64,000 bases of DNA, taken from contig NW_026570234.1 of NCBI RefSeq assembly GCF_019649055.1, positions 434,001 to 498,000 of the forward strand, given 5' to 3'. Positions 12,401-23,545 of this stretch are shown here, one piece after another; the stretch's first letter is position 1; each line of letters starts with the position of its first letter. Both the position numbers and the translations under genes were made by a program. Under the pieces are notes generated by a model that made no database searches, was not told the origin of the DNA, and worked only from the letters and a program-made list of their open reading frames with translations. Source of the stretch: Paramacrobiotus metropolitanus. Lineage: Eukaryota > Tardigrada > Eutardigrada > Parachela > Macrobiotidae.

Positions 12401-15400
12401 TATACTGTATGCAGTAAGCGAGTTCAGTTATTTGTTTGAGTTGGTCATTCAGCTCCCGGTTTCCGTCCGTATTTATTTTTTATGCCGTTTTTTATTGGGA
12501 TTACATGGTTGCATTAACTTAATTTTTTATGCTGTTTTGTACTACTGATCATGATTGATTTCAGTGCTAGCCAGGCTTGAAATGATTGATTAAAATTTGA
12601 TTTGTAACATCTGTCATATGTCGCGCTATATTAAAAAATCTGAGATCCCGAAAAATGGTGAAGAACGTTGAAGCAAACCTTTTGATTATAGCACAAATTA
12701 CACCACGTAGTGATTTAGATAGAATCTTAAAAGCCGAAGTGCACTTTAGATGTACTCTATGATAGCGTATTACTAGCATGATACTTTATTATGATAACGT
12801 TTATTATTTTTGCTACAGCTGTACTAAAATTATTAACAGTTGCTAGTATTAAATTAATTGTGGCTGTCACACATTCGTTTTGCATAGATCTGATAGATTT
12901 CAGAAAGCTTATTTGGGTTATTTATCGAAACAGGTCGTGCAAAACGAGTGTGTGACAACCACAAACCAATGTGGCTGTATGTTTTGTAAACTAATGTGGC
13001 CCAATACACATGATAACGCATCCTCACATGATCACATCACTGTTTTGTAGGTAACAAAGCGTTGGGTTCGGACGGAATTCCCAGTTCGCCCGCGACCACC
13101 ATGAATTGGTCATTCTTCGTGCCAAATTACTCCGGCACATCCACCTTGGTCGGCAATCTCAATATCCCCGGTATGAATCAGTTCACATTCACGCCCCGTG
13201 GGAATCCGTTCATTGTGGTGGACCCGCGAACGGCAGACGTGACACTGGCCAGTGGCTACTGTCCACCCAGCAGCCCCACCCAAGAAGTGGTCATTATCCA
13301 AGGCCGCGACATGGCTGGCAACGGGATGCAAGGGAATTTGTCCATTGTCATCTTTTCCTCACCGTCATATGTTCAGTCCTGTCAAAGTAATCCTGTCCAG
13401 CCGCCAACTACTCCGACTTCCGCTCCGCCGCAACCGGTTACATCGTTGCCGCTAATGCCCACGCCGTCACCACCGGGAGCGGTCTCCGTTACTTTTGCCG
13501 GGGATACTTCGTTTACGTAGGTTTACCATTATGCCAAATTTTTATAAATCAAACGAATTAAGAGTTTTCAATTTTAATCCTTTACAGTAGTCATATACCC
13601 GTAACGCCGTAAGTTATAGACTGTACAGTACGTATACGCGTATAATTGTATTAAGATTTTTGATTAATTTGTAGCGTAAACCAATGCCAGCCAATGTCCA
13701 GTGCGCCTGCAGTGGCAGGATCATTCCGAGCGAAATTCAGTCCCAACGTGGATTTCTCGAAGCTGCGAATTACAATTTCAAACAGGTGACACGGAACTAA
13801 CGATCTAAACTGTTCCATGACAAGCCAGCTGTTCCATAAGTGTCGCTTAAATGTATTATTTTGAATATTGTGTATTACAGCCTTTTCCAACCCGCACTTC
13901 CGGTGGTCTGTGATCAAAATTTTCAGTGCAACATCACACTAGTTTTCTCCCGGCCAATGGACAGTAGCCTGCAGGGATCATACTTAATAACGGCAAATTT
14001 CGAAGGGGGTGGTCTGCCGACAACATCGCAGCGCCTGCAGGTGTCCGTGCAGTGCGGATCGCTGCAGTCCGATCAAACTCCGTCCGTGCCACCACGCACG
14101 GTAGCTAGCGATCCATCGTTGATTGTTCCAGAACTTCCGCCCTGTGGTGTGGCATCGGTTCCTATTGATGTTAACGAAGACACACCTGTTGGTACCGTGG
14201 TAGCCAGTCTGCCTTCCACTGTACGTGGTCCAAAAATTCTTACAAAAGCGTTCAGTAATTGTAGAAATTCAACATTAATTACAGTATTCTTGTGCGGCAA
14301 AGTTTACTCCACTCCAGAGACAGGAAACATATTTGCAACCGTAACACAAATGGGTTATAGAGCGACATCGAAAGATCATTCATTACCGTACAACGGCTAA
14401 AAAAATACAATATAAAGGTCATCGTCACATTGGTTATTTCGTTATAGCCATCGCCCGGCTTTCGGTTCCAAATCGTTGACGCGTCTGCTACCGGATATTT
14501 CGACATCTCAGACCAGTAAGTTATTCTGAAGTAAAATCTGAACTCAACCAAAGTAAGGTAACTGTTTGTGCCATTTAGGGGTTTCGTGGCTGTTGCCAGT
14601 CCGTTGTCGGAACCAACTGTTGATTCGGTTTATCTGCGAGTTGCCGGACAAATCAATAATCAGTCGGTAGGGAAAATTTATGAAAACTTAACAATTGTGC
14701 TGTGCATGAGACGTAAATAATTTGGTTTGGCGATCGACAGGTGTGTGGTACAGATGTTCTCATTGGCATTAAGAACGTCAACTTACGAAAGCCAGAGTTC
14801 GACCAAGTTTCATACAGCTTTGCCGCTGACTGCAATATTCCATCGATCCCCATTGGGACTGTGACTGTAAGTAGAAAAAGTTTTAAAATGCGAGATTTTC
14901 TCCTCAAATTATGTAATTGTTTCATGAAACAATTGTCAAATATCAACAGGCATCGGATTCAGATAGTGGACGGAACAATATTCGCCGATTCTTCGTTAAC
15001 CCGGAAGATACAGCGTAAGACAACGCTCACCAGTCAGACACGTTTGTTTGTACCACTAATTCCCTCTCATTAAATTATCTGGAAAAACATTTTTTTTTTA
15101 AGTATTGCTACCATCGACCCGGCTAGCGGTACTCTTCGATTAAGGAGCAGACTGCGCGAGTCAACATCGTTATTGGTAAGCGGAAGCGCCCTGAATTGCT
15201 TTATGTATCCTCTTCATGTTAAAAAATGCCAGTTGAACCATGACATGCGCATCGGCAGGTATTTGTCGAAAATCCCGGTACAAATCTGAGAAGTTCGGCA
15301 TTAGTGCAGATCAGCTGTACAGGTGACAACTCCATAGTCCAACTGGGAGGATTTGGCGGAAGGAGCGCACCACGTCCGACCACTACAACCCAAAGGTCGA

Positions 15401-15510
15401 TCCCGCGAAACGTAATGGCTTCGCTTAGAGTGGATCCGCGAGCGCATACTGCTGTGTCCTCTAATCAGCCTGCTTCGTATCCCTTTACGGTGTCAATAAG
15501 GCGTTCGTAA
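9454..15510 (+). CDS. Large secreted cadherin-like protein with a Gly/Tyr/Pro-rich centre
   Basis: Thirteen exons join in phase to 1,064 aa: 9454-9513, 10062-10515, 10739-11004, 11458-12283, 13051-13516, 13675-13785, 13881-14220, 14448-14515, 14579-14666, 14741-14866, 14950-15014, 15103-15175 and 15259-15510. Exon 1 is a signal peptide (MQVKTVIVYGIAVILCHLCD). Residues 21-171 are Ser/Thr/Gly rich. A cadherin-like module lies at about 181-260 (YNLTIPDNTAVGVIVLRVLA, TDPQGRPL, SGDITVAS). Residues 261-535 are a repetitive linker with SGNLVATTP...GYGSP units. Three further degenerate modules follow. The last has the calcium-type motif DSDSGRNN and IDPASGTLRL. There is no membrane helix at the C-terminus, so the protein is probably extracellular matrix or cuticle-associated rather than an adhesion receptor. 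It matches no family I can name beyond cadherin-like repeats. Confidence 0.8.
11521..12270 (+). repeat. Coding minisatellite: Pro/Gly/Tyr repeats in cadherin-like gene
   Basis: Within exon 4 the encoded peptide repeats two related units. One is SGNLVA(T/V)TP...YNAP(T/A)PGYGSP, about four to five copies. The other is NGQLNTGYGN.APLVATPAP, about two to three copies with a preceding VTFP. DNA copies differ mostly at third positions, so the peptide pattern is kept better than the DNA. Confidence 0.8.
12860..12962. mobile_element. Short MITE-like inverted-repeat element in an intron
   Basis: 25-base arms at 12860-12884 and 12938-12962 are reverse complements with about two mismatches (arm core GTCACACA.TCGTTTTGCA). 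They enclose a 53-base centre. The element sits in intron 4 of the cadherin-like gene. Target-site duplications are not clear, so it could be a simple long hairpin instead. Confidence 0.5.
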
Positions 15511-15775
15511 GCTCACTATATCAAATTTTGCGAAAGCTTCTTGCAGAATGTTTATTAAAAAAGAGGAAAATAGCACTTTTATCAGCATGCAAAACGACAG
15601 AAATACATAGAGCACTGTAACAGAAGGTTATTTATAAACTTAATAAATACGAGCATATTCCATACCTCGTCACTAAAATTATCGAAAAGATTTAACAGTG
15701 TAAATCTAACACCAGAAAAATGAGCAAAAGCTGTCAATCTGCATTCAAATCCAAAAGCAAAAATATGTTCTATCA

Positions 15776-17830
15776 TCACTGCGTCGGGTTTGTTTCTCTA
15801 GCCGAACCTTTTTCTTTATGCTTTGTAAACCGGTAAATCGTAGTGTGCTCCACGGATTGCCCCCTTTTCAGCACAGGAGTTGGAAAGTTTGGCTAAAAAA
15901 ATTTTCATTGACCAAAACATTAAAGGACATTAAAGTTCGTCTGGCGAAAATACTTACAACATTTATGGCGTTTGGATAATTTTGTGCTAATAAGCAAATC
16001 GATGAATGACGATCGTTTATCTCCCCGTACTTTCCGACTATGTTCTTATTCAAAAAATTTCCGGTGTAAACCGTCATCCCTGGTTGCGTGGTTAAAACAT
16101 CCAGATGGACGCCATTCTTGGGGTTATACAGTCTGCAAAAACATGGTTTGTGTTATGCCCGGTTGCTGAGTTTTCACATAACAGAAAAAGTTCCAATTTG
16201 GTTGGCAACTGCTGAATTATAATCACGATAATTTTGTGTGCAAGTTAATCACGAACTGCGTGAAATTCTCCAATCAAAAAGCATATCATATTTACTTTGC
16301 GCATAATGACGGTTTGGTCAATGGACGGAATGCATGATTCAGGCACCAGTTATCATCGAAACCATTATACTGTGATGTGGCAATGGCGGGACCTAGTCGC
16401 TTTCCATTACGGAAATCATAAGGAGTACCTTCGACGGGAACAATTTCGCCCGTTGGAATCCATTCCGCATCTGTTGGAGTGTACTCGTCGGCCAAAACAG
16501 TTAGCACGTGTTCATTGATGTCTTTCTCAGCCTAAACAACACACTTCTGAGAACCACTTCTTGAGAAGTGAAATTCTTCTGAAAATTTTTCAGCGGTGTA
16601 CCTCGCCTCCTAAATTAAAATAGATATGCACGGGAATGCTCAAAATGGTGTCTTCCTCCGTGGAACATTTTAATCGGATTATCAGCTCATTATCGTTGGT
16701 CAATCGATATTCCAGCTCGGTGACCAATTCACCGGGATAGCCTTCCGAACCATCCGCACTGACGTAGCGAAATCGAACACCACTGACGCCGTTTTTATCG
16801 TCTTCTTCGATGGTTTCGGCAGACCAAATCGCCTACAACGCAAAGCATACAGCAGTTCAGTTTTTTTCTAAACTACTGTGTTAGCGTTAACGTTACGACT
16901 TCGTTTGCTTGGATACCAAAAAATCAGCCCGATAATGTGCAGGAAAATTGAGAAAAGAAGAAGTTCATGACAGAAAAAAATACTTCTTAAACTATGGCTA
17001 AAGAATTTATCAGGAATATTTTTTAAGCGTTCGTGCCATAAATGTTACCGGTTACCGTATCGAAGCCGTTTTTTCCGCCATTCATGTGAACGTTCTGTGT
17101 GTTTGGAATCAAATTGCAAAGTTTCCCCTCAATCATGACGTTGGAAGGTGAAATTCGACCGGCAACACGGCCCACAACAGCACCAAAATAGTATTCATCT
17201 TTCATATACTCTGCAAAACCACAACAATATTACTGTATCTCTGAACCTGTTGAGGGCAACTGGGCAAGTAATTACATATGTAACAAATTGTGAAACCAAA
17301 AACAATATCCACAACACTTATAAGAAACTGAAATACTAATAAGCGCTCGTATCAGAGCTAAAATACTAATTATTCAGAGCGCTCGTATCAGAAGCAACAG
17401 GTGAGAAACAGCCTTCAAAATACTATCCGTGATTGATATGACGGATATCAAACACATTATCAATGCCGCGTTCTAAAGCATAAATGAAATTCTTCCTGAA
17501 AAATAATTTTTATTCATGCAAGCAGCATGAGATTTCGCTCCTTTTTCCATAGAAAACCGCATTTTGACGATATCACGGCACAATCTTATCATATTATTAC
17601 AAATATTACAGCAGTCGCCCACGTTTACTGACTCCGTTCTCACACAAACCTTCCATAGAAGCAAATCCTCGCACAACATCCACAACACCGCCATTTAAAT
17701 CAGGGACCTTGAGGCCAACGATGCGTGCTCCAAAAGAGATCACACTTAACTGCATCCCATGTTTATTCTCCAATTCGTAGAGCTGTACGGGTTGTCCGAA
17801 AGGAAGTTTCCCAAACACACGTGTTTTCAT
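15776..17830 (-). CDS. Aldose 1-epimerase (galactose mutarotase) homologue, probable pseudoenzyme
   Basis: Exons 17830-17650, 17210-17056, 16832-16602, 16531-16296, 16132-15958 and 15892-15776 join in phase to 364 aa (human GALM 342). Family landmarks are clear in order: MKTRVFGKLPFGQ, SFGARIVGLKVPD, YYFGAVVGRVAGRI, NGGKNGFD, EGYPGEL, VHIYFNLGGE, PTGEIVPVEGTPYDFR, YNGFDDNWCL, TTQPGMTVYTGNFL and EHTTIYRF. Arg75/79, His181 and Asp248 are kept. The catalytic base Glu, normally in CLETQ, is Leu316 (CLLAQ), and the His of the usual LHGG motif is Asn104 (MNGG). GALM normally interconverts alpha and beta galactose before the Leloir pathway. With both residues changed, this copy may bind sugar without catalysis. 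An in-frame ATG also exists at 17884. Confidence 0.88.
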
Positions 17831-18804
17831 TTTATAAATGCTTGTATGTGAACCTGGGCAGCAACATTTAGAAATCCAGTCCATTCCATAAGAAACACGC
17901 CTCTCTATTCCAGATTCTTCACCGGACGATTTTTATGCACGCTGAAAACCAGAAGATCCAAAAATTTCAAATAAAAAAATGGTAAAATGGGGAATACTGT
18001 ATGTATTCACAGGAAACAACAAAGTTCCGGATTTGCTTCGTGTAATATCTATATAATATAGATATACTAAGGCCTTGTCCCGAATTCAAAGCGAATCTCG
18101 CTATGGTACGGTTGCTCAACCGCACGACGTGGCTGTATGCAGTGGCCACGCCTACAGATACGGTACGCGAAGCCACCTCGCGAGGTGGAGTTGCTGTATC
18201 GCAACGAGATTCGCTTTGAATTAGGGACGAGGCCTAATACAGTACTCGGAGTACTGTATGTGTCAAGTCGTACAATCATTTGCCAGTCGTACTGACTTGG
18301 CACTAGCCTACTGTACTGTACATTGCACCCGCCTATAGCAAATCGTTTCGAAACTAGAGGGCGGTGGCAGATGAAGTATGGAGCCACGGTATACGGGTAT
18401 AGATTATAGACAGATTTTCTGGTTGATAATTTTTGATAATTATCAGTTTGATATTTGATGATAAATTAATAATCATAAAGCAATCGGAAGCACTCCGGTA
18501 TCGTCGGTGGTTTTTGGTGCATGGTTGACCACACATAATCCCGTTTACTAAAAACCAACCTGCTTCTGCTGCCTTGGATTGCCAGCTTTGCATCTTTACA
18601 AAAGTTGGCTTAACACTCACCAGTATTAAACGAAGGAGTTTAGAATCGTCGTCTTGCTGCTTGCAGCTTACGAGTTACTTAACTTTTCTTTCCCTTCTTC
18701 CATCTGGCGGATTAGCTTATAGCGACAAATCTTTGGAATTGCCAGTTTCGTTGCTTTAAAAGAGTTTCGTTGTGTTCTGGGCGCAAACAGCAACAAGAAC
18801 TGAA
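17831..18804. other. Divergent intergenic region with a MITE
   Basis: Upstream of both the mutarotase homologue (-) and tropomodulin (+). It holds the inverted-repeat element at 18070-18235; no gene is supported in the rest. Confidence 0.55.
18070..18235. mobile_element. MITE with 31-base terminal inverted repeats
   Basis: The left end begins AGGCCTTGTCCCGAATTCAA and the right end is its reverse complement over about 31 bases with two mismatches. The 166-base element has an internal perfect 16-base palindrome at 18173-18188 (CCACCTCGCGAGGTGG). It has no coding capacity, as expected for a non-autonomous DNA transposon. A TA precedes the left end but a matching right duplication is not clear. 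Confidence 0.75.
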
Positions 18805-21800
18805 ATGGCGTCGAAACTATTTGGACGGGATCTCAGTGAATATGACGATTTGGATGTTGAGGCTATGCTGGATAAACTTACTCCGGCCGAGATCGAAGAG
18901 TTAAACAATTACGTTGATCCTGATGTAAGTACATATAATTTTATTTTACATTCAATATGATTTTTTAAGTACGATCTTCACTGTAAATTTAAATATTGCT
19001 GTGAATTCAATACTTGAGTTTATTCAAAAAACGTTAGCACGCATGCATATTTGTGCTTTTTTTAATTGTGAGCTTCGTCGTTATTCACTCTATTTTTGAC
19101 TTGTGATATGATGAGCAAGGTAAGTCGTAAGGACATCGCAGTGAAATGATTGGATTATTCATTGTTGATATTTAGTCATCCGTGCTGTTTGGATCGATTT
19201 TGCCTTTAAAATTCGTTTACGTGATAATATCTTCGACATCCAGGGACTATGGGAAATTAAATAGGAGTTACAATTTTGGGTCAGCGATAGCGTTATTGTG
19301 CATCGATTTTATTGTAACAGATTTTATTCCTGACGGTATTCTATTCTATTATGGTTCTGCCATAAGTCTGTAATAGTAGCGTAGTAGGTTGCGTGATTAT
19401 TCGATTTTTCATCGATTTGCAAATCCTAAATTATTTATATTTCTATTTAACGCTGAGTACTGATAATAAGATTCTGCCATTTTTAAAGTGAAGTTTTGTT
19501 TAGAATTCGTATCTCCCGGCTCATCAGCGATGTCGGGATCAGACAACAAAAGCCCCCACTGGGCCACTGAATCGGGAAAAATTAGTGGAGTTTCTTGAAA
19601 TGAAAGCCAGAGAAGAGAAAGACTGGGACGAAGCTGTTCCATATGAAGCCGGAACTGTTAGAGGTGAATTTTCTTTAGCACAAATTACAAATAGCTTATT
19701 TTATGCGTATTATCTATAACTTCCGGTTTGGAAAATCTTGCCATTCTTTCTTAGGGAAAAAGTTTGTCCCGAAAGAAATCACCCCTCCACCTTCAAAGGA
19801 CGACATTGGCTTTAATGTTGACGATGAGTACGAAAAAGCGTTGGACGACGCAACAGAAGAAGATCTTGTGGATTTGGCAGCTATTTTGGGCCTGCATGGC
19901 ATGCTCAACCAGACCCAGTATCATGCGGCATTTGACGACATCCAGAAGGGTGGAGTGGCGCCCAAACAAACCAAATTTCAAAGTACGGTTAACTTGCTAA
20001 TGATCTGTTAAATATTGTTAAGGATCACCCCAAATGAGGAAGTAATTGTGAATCTGTAAGTGATTGTAAATATGTAAGTGAACCGATTTCTATTAAATTG
20101 TCCAGCTGAGCACTGTCTTGAAATATATTCGTGAATTTTATATTATGTTGTGAATTTGCAATACAGGTTTTTGAGTTTTTTGCTGCCCGGATACTTATTT
20201 TATGGTTTTAGATTGTTTCTTTTAATAACTGCTGATGCACCTCAATTCACGTAACAGGCATGATAGAGAGGAATATGGTTTTGTTATTTTTATCTTATAA
20301 CAGTATTATCATATGGCAGGCGGGTATGGCGAAAATGGGAATAGGTATTGCAGATGTTTTCTTTAGTGATAAAGTCTCTCAAACTGATTGAGATAGAAAT
20401 AATAGAATACCAGTTGTAAGTGGTGCGTAGGTAGTGAAAATTCAGAATTCCAGCACTTTATGACTTGAAGTGTGCTTATTTTACGGTTGACCAAGTCTTC
20501 TGTGCACGCTTATCGTTAAAGTGCGAAACTGGCGTAATAATTCACAATAGCGTCAAACTGCTTGGCTTGTCAGTCGGATTATAATTATTGTTATTTTTTA
20601 CTGTCCTGCACTGCGCATGTAAGACAAGTTATTGTTGCGCAGGTATTGCTAAGGCGGATATGCCTAAATTTATGCCGCCCGAGCCGGACAACGATACCGA
20701 TGTGGAAGCTACCATTGAGCAAGTTAAGAAAAACGATAGTTCACTGAAAGAGCTCAACTGGAACAATATCAAGGTAAAACCAAAGAAAGAAATACTGAAG
20801 TTGAGCGCCAAGATGTTTTATTAAAGAGAGTCATCTTCGGGTAATGTGTGTGTGTTTCCATGCAGAATATTTCCATTGAAAAATTTCATCAGCTTTTCGA
20901 AGGCTTAAAGAGCAACACCCATCTTCAGTCGCTTTCGCTGGCTAACACTCGAATGACCGATCATGCCGCTAAGGTGAAATATCGTGAGAAAAAACATTGA
21001 TTTCCGGTTGGATTTCTTGACGATTAACGGTAACGTGTGTGATCGTTATGTAGCCACTTGCGCAAGCACTTGAAGAGAACAAGACACTAAAGACACTGAA
21101 TGTTGAGACGAATTATTTGGCCGGCGAGACCGTCGTGGAATTGATTCGGGCTCTGCTGAAAAACCAGACTGTCCTCGAATTCCGCGCATCGAACCAGGTA
21201 TATAGCGCTAAGATAAATATTGACAACATAGCGTCTTGACCGGGTCTTCTCTTTTGTTGCGCTGCCGGTTAAATATTGAACCAGACTGCATTATTGCATT
21301 GTTACGTGTTGCGCTAGTAACTGATTAACCTACATAAATTTCCTGCGACGCGGCGGTATTATGGTTTTATTTCTGTTTATGGTTATGGTATTTTTATCTT
21401 TTGCTTTTATCTTGGAAATATCCTATATTTAATATTCTTTAGTGGCGCGTATGAAGTGGATGTTTCTCTACGCGACAGTATGCCTTACTATACTTCGACC
21501 TGAAATGCGCAGTCATTTTGTTCACTTTGTTGTATGAAATTAGTAAACAGGAAGAGAAGGAGTAAGTGTAAATATATGATCAACAGAATTTTCTTTGGAA
21601 ATCCCGTCGCAGTTTTAGAATGTATTATTGTCGTAACGGGTCAATTATTTGTCTGTGTTTTAGAGTCCTTCCGTGTTGGGACAGAAGATTGAGATGGAGA
21701 TTTCTAAACTGATTCTGCAAAATCAGAATATACTTCGATTGGGTATAGCTTTTGAGATTGCCGGGGCACGTGTGCGGGTGCATGAACATTTGCAACGGAA

Positions 21801-21846
21801 TAATGATAAAATTCGCCAACAGCGTGCTAAAGGTGATGAGGACTAA
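18805..21846 (+). CDS. TMOD: Tropomodulin
   Basis: Exons 18805-18924, 19504-19663, 19755-19982, 20643-20773, 20866-20973, 21054-21197 and 21664-21846 join in phase to 357 aa (human TMOD1 is 359). The N-terminus LFGRDLSEYDDLDVEAML is the tropomyosin- and actin-binding segment. QTTKAPTGPLNREKLVEFLE is the conserved second block. DDATEEDLVDLAAILGLHGM is the first element after the linker. The C-terminal LRR half runs from DTDVEATIEQVKKND through LKTLNVETNYLAGE to FEIAGARVRVHEHLQRNND. Tropomodulin caps pointed ends of actin filaments in sarcomeres and membrane skeleton. Every intron has normal GT-AG sites. There is no WH2 domain, so it is tropomodulin rather than leiomodin. Confidence 0.95.
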
Positions 21847-23545
21847 CCGGAAAACCGGTTAATTTGCTCCGTATATGCTATATCTGAGTAGACCTAATAA
21901 CATACTGGCTGAAACTAACTCGCATAATATGCTTTGTAGCTCTGCACTAAATTACTTCGTCGCCCCTTTAACTACTTTACCGGTTCCTCTGCTTCCCCGT
22001 TATCCCATTACCTCAGTGACTTCGCCGTCTTTTTTTACAGTCGCCTTTTAATCGCATTTAGCACTTTCTTTAGTGATTTCAGTGTTCTCTTCGTGCCGTT
22101 TAAAATTGGTTCGTCTTTGCCTGTTGTGCTGGTTTTAGCCGCATGTCGTGCGATCGAGTAATTATGCCCGTGAAATATGCCGGATAGAATTGTAGTTCCA
22201 TAGACTATCTTCGCGTGATGCTGCGAAGCTGACCTTGTGAGTTTTGTGTGTGCCATTGCGCATTTTGTTATTTTTAGCTTTTAGTGTGTTGGTTTGACAG
22301 AGAGACTGTTGTTGATGTCACTGTTTTTAGTGGTTGTACAAGACCTTGCATAAGGAAGACGATTTGTAGTATTTATGATCAGCATTTTCAGTTTTCGCGA
22401 TCACGAAATCTGAACGAACGGTGCATGTTATATGATACGATGGATTACTACTGTAGTGCGTGTCTGCGCCGTGTAACGGCCCGTGTTTAGTTTTTTGCAA
22501 TACAGACGTTACAAAACCATGGGTATTTAATTTCAGAAAATGCGATAAACATGAAATTATTTTTTCAGTGCGTTGCGCTTCATACGTACAGAGTGCTTAA
22601 TACAAAATTTTAACAATACAGTAATTTACGTAGTCCTGAAGCTGTTTACGGTTGAGATGTGGTCAAGCTGATTAAACAACAGTCATGTTGATAGATTGCT
22701 CAGACAGTCAGACTCAACGGATGTTTACTGTATGCTTCTTATGTATTCCGTTCAAAACATACCTCTATTCAACATGCAAAAATTATATGTTTCGATTAAT
22801 ATTTATAAATCTTCTTAAGTTGCACTAAAGCGTTTGAAATTATAACCGAATCAGTTGTTTGTTATTGTGAAAAAGAGAAACATCCATTAAAAACAAAGTC
22901 CAGTGATACACTTTTTTTAATGTGACGGAACGGAAAACTACTATATATATTTTTGTACCATTAACAATGCCATTACTTCCGTTAAAATTTGTGCTAAAAC
23001 ACTTACATGTATTATATTCATTGTAACAGAATCGTAATCCTTAAGAAATGGAATTGTAGCAAGTACTAAATACAACATATACAATCTTGTGTGAATTTAT
23101 TAGAAGTTAGAAACAGGCGAAAATCATACAAAACTAATAATGACAAAGTGCAAAGTACAGTTGCAAAATGCTCGCATCACGGTTTTCATCCCGGTTCTGC
23201 CGTTTAAAGTTCTGAGAGAAATTTAAAATGCCACTCCGGTGCGGTAGCCCGCAGACGACTTTCTGGTGAATCAACCAGCGATTACGCAAATTCCGGCGGA
23301 TCTGCCCACCACTCACCAGTATCAATTATGTTGGATTTGGATCGCTGTCTCTTCCAAGCTCCCTGCAGCAGCAGCACTTTTATTAATTTGATGAAGTCCT
23401 AAGGTTGCTCTTCTTTAATCTTGAACAGCTTCTGCAGATGCAGTTTTTCATTTTGTTTGCGGTAAATCATATTGATCTGCTCATGCGCTTTCGACGCAAC
23501 GGTGTATGATTAATTTCCCAGTTCTGCATCCAAATTCCTGATCCC
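21847..23545. other. Intergenic region before the SGPP homologue
   Basis: 1.7 kb, mostly AT-rich and without a supported gene. The part next to the SGPP start holds a possible decayed coding stretch on the minus strand (see 23250-23520). Confidence 0.5.
23250..23520 (-). pseudogene. Possible decayed coding fragment
   Basis: One minus-strand frame reads AHEQINMIYRKQNEKLHLQK and continues with a coding-like composition (LIKVLLLQGAWKRQRSKS, GEWWADPPEF), but is interrupted by at least two in-frame stops. No family is recognised. It may be chance. Confidence 0.2.
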
